Assembly (NCBI GenBank): GCA_003563465.1
Contig: PWVH01000071.1
Span: forward strand, 1 to 25,569
From: Coriobacteriaceae bacterium
Lineage (GTDB): Bacteria; Actinomycetota; Coriobacteriia; Anaerosomatales; SLCP01
Direction: 5' to 3'
Length of the DNA: 25,569 bases
A program made the position numbers and the translations under genes. Below the pieces are notes generated by a model, which saw only the letters and a program-made list of their open reading frames with translations, was not told the origin of the DNA and made no database searches. Positions 16,842 to 23,706 of the stretch are shown piece by piece (the first letter of the stretch is position 1; every line of letters begins with the position of its first letter).

Positions 16842-17120
16842 TCATGATTGATCCTGAAGCGTCGTTTGAAACTCGGTTACGGCCTCGACATCCCGCTGGA
16901 AGGCCTGCTCGCGCTGCTCGTCACCGGACTTCTTCGCCTTCTCCGCCTCGGCTGCCAACGAATCACGCAGGGCGGCTAGGTCCTCGAGCGCCATCAGCTT
17001 AATCTGCGGGGGCACGCAGCCGTACGTGGCCTCGAGTCGCCTGCGAATCTCGACTAGCGACTTCTGGCCCTGACCGCCCAGCCCGATCAGCAACGACGGG
17101 TTGATTCTCGTACGTTCCAT
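16842..17120 (-). CDS. mini-protein: N- and C-terminal tails of the tubulin-like protein without its core
   Basis: The 92 residues begin MERTRINPSLLIGLGGQGQK and continue to VPPQIKLMA, matching the first 50 residues of the tubulin-like protein at 20833-23661. They then switch directly to LEDLAALRDSL, ending FQRDVEAVTEFQTTL, which matches that protein's last 45 residues. About 845 internal residues, including the GTP-binding signature, are absent. Both parts have diverged at the DNA level, yet no frameshift or stop has arisen, which argues for an old, maintained protein rather than a fresh deletion. The ATG at 17120 has a strong SD (AAAGGGG). An ATG at 17150 right after the preceding stop is less likely. 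Confidence 0.75.
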   Translation of the reverse strand: MERTRINPSLLIGLGGQGQKSLVEIRRRLEATYGCVPPQIKLMALEDLAALRDSLAAEAEKAKKSGDEQREQAFQRDVEAVTEFQTTLQDQS

Positions 17121-17151
17121 GACCGCCCCTTTCTGCACAAGCAGCAACATG

Positions 17152-17841
17152 CTACGGTGCCCAATCCCATTCCGAGATGTCCGAGCCCACTACCCCCATC
17201 AAGTGGCCGTGTACATCAGCCGCGTTCTCGATGCCCACAATCCGCCACCGGTTACCGCTCTGCAACATCAGGAAACGGATCTCTTCCCCTTCTGCGAACG
17301 GAGTCGATGCGATTGCCTTGGGGCCGACACGCTCGATCGTGGTCACCGCGGGATCCGGAACAAGGCCCTGGAGTGCCAACGTAGGATTTCCAAGAATCGT
17401 TTCTGTTACTCGCGAGGCGAGACGATCGACCAGAAGGGGCTCAGCTGTGCTCGCAATCACTTCGCCAAGCCACGCGAGCTCCTCTCCGATTGCGTTCCGG
17501 CTGAAATCGGCAGCCGCTGCCTCGTAGAGGCTTCCGGCGACTCCTTTCGCGTCGTAGTATCTCGCGACTTCAACGGGATCTTGGGCGCGAACGCCGCTCT
17601 CGAGCAGCTGTAGGGAGTACAGCGGGCTGCTAGAGTACTGGTGCCAGCGCCACACTCCGAGAACTGAACCGAAAACAAGGATCGCAAGTAGGGCGACGAT
17701 TGCCACAAGCGTGCGTCGACGTGACCGAGAAGCGCTCGTTGCTCGTACGTGTCCCAGATAGTCCATCTGGTCAGGCGAGGACTCCCGCTCCTCAATTGCG
17801 CTGCCGTAGGCCACTCCGGGCTCAATCGAGCCATCCGTCAC
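17152..17841 (-). CDS. single-pass membrane protein, DUF2939-like
   Basis: The protein has 229 residues: a charged cytosolic N-terminus of about 44 residues, one membrane helix (LVAIVALLAILVFGSVLGVW, about 45-64), and an extracytoplasmic domain that begins SPLYSLQLLESGVRAQDPVE, then ARYYDAKGVAGSL. That opening pattern (PLY-L--L--a---D---v-ryvD---v--SL) resembles DUF2939 proteins; the match is by eye and the function of that family is unknown. It starts at GTG, 26 nt after the lipoprotein gene, and ends 31 nt before the mini-tubulin start. It is therefore a middle gene of the vWA/tubulin operon, probably an envelope subunit. Confidence 0.65.
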   Translation of the reverse strand: MTDGSIEPGVAYGSAIEERESSPDQMDYLGHVRATSASRSRRRTLVAIVALLAILVFGSVLGVWRWHQYSSSPLYSLQLLESGVRAQDPVEVARYYDAKGVAGSLYEAAAADFSRNAIGEELAWLGEVIASTAEPLLVDRLASRVTETILGNPTLALQGLVPDPAVTTIERVGPKAIASTPFAEGEEIRFLMLQSGNRWRIVGIENAADVHGHLMGVVGSDISEWDWAP

Positions 17842-17867
17842 GCTGTCATCCCGCCTTTGTCGTGCTC

Positions 17868-18272
17868 TCAGGGTGCCTCTCTTGAGTCCTCGGCTATGTG
17901 AGTGCCAATCGTCACAACTCCAAGTTCAATCGGCGCATTCACGCGACCCTTGACGCGAAGAACCGCGCCGCTGTCGGGCACCCCAGACTTCGAGACAACC
18001 CGTACCGAGCCGGTCGCATCGCGCAGCTCGTAGATGCCGTACCCACCGATGGAGTATCCGGCGGACGCGGACCCTTCCAAAACGACCACCTGACCGTAGT
18101 AACTCTGCGAATCGGCGTTCACTTCGGCAGCCGTGACCCGCCTGGTACAACCCGTCGAGAGCATGCACGTCAGGAGCAGAACGCCCGTAGCTATCGACAC
18201 GAGGCCAGCGCGCGCAATAGAGACCACGCTTCCTTGTGCAGGCTCCTCGGTATGGCATGGAGTCGGCGTCAC
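17868..18272 (-). CDS. small lipoprotein with OB-fold (tRNA_anti-like) domain
   Basis: The protein has 134 residues. A hydrophobic segment (residues 20-38) ends at LSTGC, giving a putative lipidated Cys42. The lipobox is imperfect because Ser rather than Leu sits at -3. The mature part is rich in beta strands: YYGQVVVLEG, YGIYELRDATGSVRVV and AVLRVKGRVN. This is the look of OB-fold tRNA_anti-like domains found in small periplasmic or surface proteins. Its GTG overlaps the stop of the upstream coiled-coil gene by 4 nt (GTGA). I infer an envelope-side partner of the membrane proteins in this operon. It is unlikely to bind tRNA given its location. Confidence 0.65.
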   Translation of the reverse strand: MTPTPCHTEEPAQGSVVSIARAGLVSIATGVLLLTCMLSTGCTRRVTAAEVNADSQSYYGQVVVLEGSASAGYSIGGYGIYELRDATGSVRVVSKSGVPDSGAVLRVKGRVNAPIELGVVTIGTHIAEDSREAP

Positions 18273-20827
18273 GGGAAGAGGGCTTCGATCTCTTCGCGCT
18301 TGATGTCGTGCACGATGCGTAGCAAGACGATTCTCTCCTCATCGTCGTGCTCGAGCACCTTAGGTGTGGCTCTGAAGGCACTGGAAGATGAGAGAGCCTG
18401 TTCGAGGGCGGTCTTATCCGGCGACAGTGCCACCGCAGGGCCGTCGTCACTGTCCCTGCTCCTGTCATCCAGTGGCAGAAGCACCGTCAGCGAGGAAGCT
18501 GCTCCCTTTAGGATGGACAACCCCTCGTCCACTTCCTTGGCTGCTTTTACAACGTTACTCGCAGAAAGGCTCCATGATACTTCCGCTCCGCAGTCTTCTC
18601 GAAGATCGCTCAGAAGCTGATCGAGTTGTCCTGTGCGACGGAACAGGTCCAGATACTCGCTCATGATGCGACTGCGACGCACAACCGGAGCCTCATCGCT
18701 GGATGATTCGCTGAAGAAGTTCGCGGCAACGGCATCTAGTGTCTTCGCTTTGCTGTTCACCAGACGTTCGGCGTAGTCTCCGCCGACGATAACTAGCTCC
18801 GTGACGGTGGATTTCAGACTGAATTGTTCAACCCGCTCTCGAAACGCATGCCTCATGTCTCGCATCGCCTGCTCGAATCGCAGTAGTAGTTCCCGCTCTT
18901 CCTCAAAGAAACTCCTGAGCGACCTCTCCAGTCCCAAGATGCTCAAGTGCTTCTCCAGCTCGCACGTGCGAGTAAACCCTGCAACCGAAGCTTCCCAGTA
19001 GTCCCTTAGAGCCGCCCGACAGGCGCCTTCCGCCGCATCGAGTTCGGCCTGCTTCTCGGCGATGATTCCCTTCTGCTTGGCATAGGTGCTGAACAACATC
19101 GCCAGTAGCACGATCAGCGAGACTCCGGAAACGACTCCCCAGACACGCAGCCACGTAGCAGCCACGGCGGTTCCCACGAAACCGAACAACGGCGGGCCAA
19201 CAACGGGTACCGCGCCGAACACGGCCGGCAAGACAAACAGGCCAGTCGCACCAACAGCAAGTAGGACGAGGACCGTGAGAAGGAAACGTAGAATCATAGA
19301 AGAGAGCAAGGACTCCATCTCAGACTCGACTGTCCTTAGACGCGTCAGAGATGTATCTCTCCTCTCAGCTGTCTTGTCCAGGGACTCAAGCGCCTGGTCT
19401 ATTCCCTGTTGAGTCTCTTGCCTCAGCGCAGCCCTGAGGGCTCTCGAATTGACAGTGGGGTCCAACGCCAGGTCCTGCGAACAAACCTCCGCCCCCAAAT
19501 CTTCCTTGGCCTGCTCCTTCTCGCAGAGATCGAGTCTTGCTTGTTCGATTGCGGCACGCAACGTCGTTGTCCTCGCAGATTCGCCGTCTCCTAACCGACT
19601 TCCCTCATACTCCAAGTCTTCTTCAAGCTGAGAGATCTGAGTCATCCGACTCTCAACATCCTCGTTGAGATCGCGCAGCTGCTCTCTCTTGGAGAAGTCG
19701 AACCCTGTCAATTCGTCAAGGAACTCGATGCTGGGGGTATACGAATCTTGAAACATCTTCTGGCCGCTCCAGGAACTCTGACTTCCCGAAGCCAAACCAG
19801 TGACTCCATGCTCGAGAACGTCCATGAAAGCGCGTGCCATGACCGTGCGTGACGGCCTCATGTCAGCGTACGAGGCAACCTGTTCTCTGATTCTGTCCTT
19901 AATGGTGCCGGACACTGCCTCGTAGTTCTCAGCGATTCGAGTCGTGACATAGCCCAGCTTCTCCATCGAATCGCCTACCGCGGCCTCAATCCTACTCTTG
20001 ACAACCGCGAGCGGCTCAGAAACCTGAACAGCAGGCATCTCAGGTTCGTCGTAGAGCGGCTTGCCATCGGCATCCTTGTCCATGTCGTGTAGAAGCGGGA
20101 CGCAAACGCTGCGCACAAAATCCGAGCACTCCTTACCCACCTTCGCGTAGTGCACCACAGCACCATCCGCAAGCCAACGCTCCTCCAGCGACAGCACCCG
20201 AAGTGCGTAGTGATCAGCGAGATGCTCCTGTATCCGTGACCGAGGGAATGCCACAATCCGGCCACCAAATGTTAAGTAGTTGCCCATATTGGACCCAAGT
20301 GCTTGTTCCAGGTCCAGCGGCGTACACAGGCGAAGCAGACTTGCGACGTCAGCCATGCGATAGGTGGTCCCGTTCTGGGCCTTTTCGCTCACAATCCAGA
20401 TACGAATCTCTAGGCCGGACACGGAGTTCGCTTGCCCGGTCAGATACTCGTCAATCTCGCTGATAGTGTGCCGCGACTCCTCCGCAGACTTCGCACCTGT
20501 CTCGCAGTCATCGAACAGTCCACGTGTGAGGAGCACCGCATCTATGAGACCGCGGGATCTAGGGTGGTCCAAGAAGAAGCGTTCCCCGCGATCGAGCAAT
20601 GCCAGCAGCGCGGTCCGGTCGGCTGCATCGAAGAGGCGCGCGTACACCATCATGGACGCCTCGGCAAGCGATGCAGAGCGCCGCACAGAGCCGTCGGCCC
20701 TTAGCTGAGAGCTCAGTATGTTCTCGGGCATGAGCCCGGTTGACTCACTGTCGAGGTCGAGCAGATCGAGAAAGCCACCTAGAGCATCTCGCACCTCGTA
20801 GCTCAGGGCGTAACGCAGCACCGTCAC
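18269..20827 (-). CDS. large coiled-coil protein with two central membrane helices
   Basis: The protein has 852 residues and no family I recognise. Residues 1-400 are mainly helical. Charged heptad-like stretches at about 405-500 (QLRDLNEDVESRM, EQARLDLCEKEQAKEDLG) lead into a hydrophobic region at 510-580 with two or three membrane passes joined by a Pro/Gly-rich segment. A second coiled-coil region follows (KQKGIIAEKQAELDAAEG and onward). Such helical-hairpin and TM layouts occur in membrane-remodelling scaffolds and dynamin-like partners, but no GTPase motif is visible. Its GTG starts 5 nt after the stop of the tubulin-like gene and its stop overlaps the lipoprotein start. It is probably the membrane anchor for the tubulin-like filament; that role is inferred from context only. 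Confidence 0.7.
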   Translation of the reverse strand: MTVLRYALSYEVRDALGGFLDLLDLDSESTGLMPENILSSQLRADGSVRRSASLAEASMMVYARLFDAADRTALLALLDRGERFFLDHPRSRGLIDAVLLTRGLFDDCETGAKSAEESRHTISEIDEYLTGQANSVSGLEIRIWIVSEKAQNGTTYRMADVASLLRLCTPLDLEQALGSNMGNYLTFGGRIVAFPRSRIQEHLADHYALRVLSLEERWLADGAVVHYAKVGKECSDFVRSVCVPLLHDMDKDADGKPLYDEPEMPAVQVSEPLAVVKSRIEAAVGDSMEKLGYVTTRIAENYEAVSGTIKDRIREQVASYADMRPSRTVMARAFMDVLEHGVTGLASGSQSSWSGQKMFQDSYTPSIEFLDELTGFDFSKREQLRDLNEDVESRMTQISQLEEDLEYEGSRLGDGESARTTTLRAAIEQARLDLCEKEQAKEDLGAEVCSQDLALDPTVNSRALRAALRQETQQGIDQALESLDKTAERRDTSLTRLRTVESEMESLLSSMILRFLLTVLVLLAVGATGLFVLPAVFGAVPVVGPPLFGFVGTAVAATWLRVWGVVSGVSLIVLLAMLFSTYAKQKGIIAEKQAELDAAEGACRAALRDYWEASVAGFTRTCELEKHLSILGLERSLRSFFEEERELLLRFEQAMRDMRHAFRERVEQFSLKSTVTELVIVGGDYAERLVNSKAKTLDAVAANFFSESSSDEAPVVRRSRIMSEYLDLFRRTGQLDQLLSDLREDCGAEVSWSLSASNVVKAAKEVDEGLSILKGAASSLTVLLPLDDRSRDSDDGPAVALSPDKTALEQALSSSSAFRATPKVLEHDDEERIVLLRIVHDIKREEIEALFP

Positions 20828-20832
20828 CGCCT

Positions 20833-23661
20833 TCAGAGCCTCGTCCGGTATTCGGCTACAGCCTCAACGTCTCGCTGGAACGCCAGCGAGCGCTCGTCGT
20901 CACCCGATCTCTCAGCCTTCTTCCTCTCCTCATCCAAGGAATCGCGAAGGCGAGCGAGGTCTTCCAATGCACGATCGTTGCCGACCTTTGCGATGCCTTG
21001 CTCTATCCTCTGCTGCGCATGCGAGACCCACTCGCGGTTGTCGAGGAATCTCTTGCGGGCCTGCTCCTGGCCCTGGCCGAGAGAGATGGACGTCTCCTGT
21101 TCGGCTCCGTCTGCAAGCTTCTGCCCGTAGCTCAGGGTGTAGTGCGTGCCGGACTTTCCCACACAGCCCAGGTAGTCGATGTCGGATGAGGCAAGCGCCC
21201 ATATCCAGCTGTCCTCGTCGGTTGCCCGCGGATCGAGGTCGGGCAGGATGTCATCCCAGCGCTTATCGAGGTGCAGCGACCACTCCGTGGGGATGCTCAC
21301 GTGCTCGACGTACTCGTTGCGAAGCAGCTCGAAGCTCCCGAGCGCGTAGGCGGGGATCGCTCCGAAGTGACAGAAGAAGTAGGCGCGGTCGGGGTCAGGA
21401 ATATCAGCGCTATCTATGTGCCTGACTTCAAGCGAACGTAGTCTGTCCGCGAAGTCGCGCTGCCCGCCCGACTCGTCTTCGGAGCTGAAGAAGTCGAGGA
21501 ACTCGGATGTGGCTCCGATGAGATATCTGGATTCGGCTCGCTCCTGTTCACGACGTGTACCCCCCACGTCTTTGTGGGGCAGCAGCGGCTTGGACCTTCG
21601 ACTGACCAAACGGAGATACTCCTCGATCTCGGTGCCACCCTTGGTGGCGAGCACGCTCGCGAGCGTCATCTTCTGGGGATGCTTCGCAGCCCCGACGTGA
21701 TCTGCGTACTCAAGCACGATGTCCATCGCATCGTCTGCCTTATGCCTCCAGAAGTCGAGCGCTCCGAAACCTTTGGCGTCGGCGAGCCAATCGTAGAGCG
21801 CGTCGATTCTCGTGTCGGGCATCTCGAGCCGGTCGATGTCGGGATTTACCGGGACCTGAAAGGGTGTCGGCCTGGGGAAGGCCTGCCGGGCCTGGTGCTT
21901 TTCGTAGGCCGCCTTCCTGGCAAGGTTCTCGAGGCTCGAACGCTGCGTGCTCGCCTGCTCCATGAGCTCCTTCAGATCGCTGAGGACAGCTGAACAGAGG
22001 ATCCGGACCTCACCGGCACGGAATACATCGCACTCGGCTCTCGCAAGAGCCTGCAGGGTTCTTGTGTATGAAGAGAGCACCTCCCCCACGGCCTGCCTGC
22101 GGCCGAAACGCTTGCCCGCCTTCTTGGTGCAGGGGTCCTTCAGAGCTGCGACGGCGCCGGAGTGCTGTTTCACGCGCTTCTTGGCCTCCTTATCGTCCTT
22201 ATCAATCGCCGCCGAGACGGCCTCGAAGTAGCCAAGCATCTCACTGATGAACGCCACCGCCGCATTGCCGCCGCGGGTACTGATGAGTCTGTCTACATGT
22301 GCGCGCAGCTCCCCGCGCGCGTCTTCGGCCTTACGCTCGCGCGCATCTCGCGCTGTGCCCTTCTTATCCCCGACGAACTCTCGCAGACCGTCTTCGTTGT
22401 CCTGCCAGATGCGCTCGACGTCGTCGGTCTTGACGTTTCCCGCGTCCGGGATCCGAGGAGTGTATCTCTTGAGGGGCAGGATTGCATCTCTGATGTCGTT
22501 GCGCTCTTTGCCGCGCTCAAGCAGCCTGTGTTCGTCGAGAAACGTCTCGAGCGCCGTGGCGACGTCGTAGCCACCCGCGTCGTCTCCCTCGATCTCTTGC
22601 CCGATTTCCATGGCGACCACCAGGCGCTCGGCGAGGTTCAGCCGAGCGTAGGCGACGAACTCCTCACGCGGGTAGTAGAGCTCGGCGACGCCGAACGACG
22701 AGTAGTTGCAAAGCATCCCGCCATCCCAGGCCTTGCCCTGGTTCTCCGGGTTGTTGAGCACCGCATCGATTCTCTGGCCAATCGCCCCTCCGAGGGTTGT
22801 GAACACCGCGATGGCAACGCCCTCGGCGAGCTGTTCGGGAGTCTCATAGCTCAGGTCGGCCGTGCTGTAGTTGTCGACGAGCATCACGTTCTCGAACGGT
22901 GCCGACAGCCTGTACTTGATGGAACCTCCCAGGTCGACATCGAACCTGTCTCCGTAGTCGCCTCGATCGATTGCCTCGACGGAGCTGAGGAAGAAGTCGA
23001 GTTCTTTGAGGAACGCGTAGCCGTTCTCCTCGACGTAGTGGGTGCCAGGCTTCGGCCGGAACACCCCTGGCATCACTAGGTATGCGTAGCGATCCCATCC
23101 TTTGGCCTCGGGCATGGCTGCGATGGCGCACGCAAGGTCGAGCAGCATGCCCGCGCCCGTACCGCCGGCGATCGAGCCCAAAAAGACGATCTGCTTCGGG
23201 CAGCCACTTGTGTCCCAACGGGAGTCGTCTTCGTGCTTGATGCTGTCGATCTTCCTGAGTTCCGCCGCAATCGCCGGCCGAATCTTGTTCATGAGGTGGT
23301 GGAGTGCGAAACGTCCAAGCTGACGTATCTGACCCGCGCCCTTGTGGATGTTTCTGTGCTTGTGCCGCGGTATCCTCTCCAGGTCCATCCATGTCTCGAA
23401 CATGTTCCGCTCGGATTCGATGTGACCCCAGACTCCCTTTACCTCGAGATGTAGGAACTCCTGGCCCTCCTCGAGTGAGTGGGCCTCTTGCCTATCGGTA
23501 TCGAACGCCACCCGCCTGATCTGTGGGGGCACTTCCCCATATACAGAGACGAGGCGCTTGTGTATCTCCTCGAGCGATTTCTGGCCCTGACCTCCGAGTC
23601 CGATCAACAGAGACGGGTTGATCTTCGTCCTCTCCGCGCTCGTAGGCTTCCCGTTCGACAT
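20833..23661 (-). CDS. FtsZ/tubulin-like GTPase (Tubulin_2 type)
   Basis: The 942-residue protein opens with INPSLLIGLGGQGQKSLEEI, a nucleotide-binding loop typical of the tubulin-like family. It carries the tubulin/FtsZ T4 signature as GSIAGGTGAGMLLDLAC at about residues 155-172. The N-terminal 350 residues should be the GTPase fold. The rest is mostly helical, with charged stretches near 430-560 and at the C-terminus. Divergent FtsZ-like families linked to vWA proteins were described by Makarova and Koonin as parts of a predicted membrane-remodelling system. The ATG at 23661 has a good SD (AGAGGGG, 5 nt) and lies 45 nt after the vWA gene. A tail-only mini-copy occurs downstream in the same operon, at 16842-17120. 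Confidence 0.85.
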   Translation of the reverse strand: MSNGKPTSAERTKINPSLLIGLGGQGQKSLEEIHKRLVSVYGEVPPQIRRVAFDTDRQEAHSLEEGQEFLHLEVKGVWGHIESERNMFETWMDLERIPRHKHRNIHKGAGQIRQLGRFALHHLMNKIRPAIAAELRKIDSIKHEDDSRWDTSGCPKQIVFLGSIAGGTGAGMLLDLACAIAAMPEAKGWDRYAYLVMPGVFRPKPGTHYVEENGYAFLKELDFFLSSVEAIDRGDYGDRFDVDLGGSIKYRLSAPFENVMLVDNYSTADLSYETPEQLAEGVAIAVFTTLGGAIGQRIDAVLNNPENQGKAWDGGMLCNYSSFGVAELYYPREEFVAYARLNLAERLVVAMEIGQEIEGDDAGGYDVATALETFLDEHRLLERGKERNDIRDAILPLKRYTPRIPDAGNVKTDDVERIWQDNEDGLREFVGDKKGTARDARERKAEDARGELRAHVDRLISTRGGNAAVAFISEMLGYFEAVSAAIDKDDKEAKKRVKQHSGAVAALKDPCTKKAGKRFGRRQAVGEVLSSYTRTLQALARAECDVFRAGEVRILCSAVLSDLKELMEQASTQRSSLENLARKAAYEKHQARQAFPRPTPFQVPVNPDIDRLEMPDTRIDALYDWLADAKGFGALDFWRHKADDAMDIVLEYADHVGAAKHPQKMTLASVLATKGGTEIEEYLRLVSRRSKPLLPHKDVGGTRREQERAESRYLIGATSEFLDFFSSEDESGGQRDFADRLRSLEVRHIDSADIPDPDRAYFFCHFGAIPAYALGSFELLRNEYVEHVSIPTEWSLHLDKRWDDILPDLDPRATDEDSWIWALASSDIDYLGCVGKSGTHYTLSYGQKLADGAEQETSISLGQGQEQARKRFLDNREWVSHAQQRIEQGIAKVGNDRALEDLARLRDSLDEERKKAERSGDDERSLAFQRDVEAVAEYRTRL

Positions 23662-23706
23662 GCGATCCCCTCTTTCATCTCCTCAAGAACTGCGACTACC
23701 AATCAT

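Noticed and set aside
22162..23079. 305-codon open frame on the plus strand
   Set aside because: It lies fully antisense to the tubulin-like gene, has no recognisable domain and arises from that gene's codon bias.
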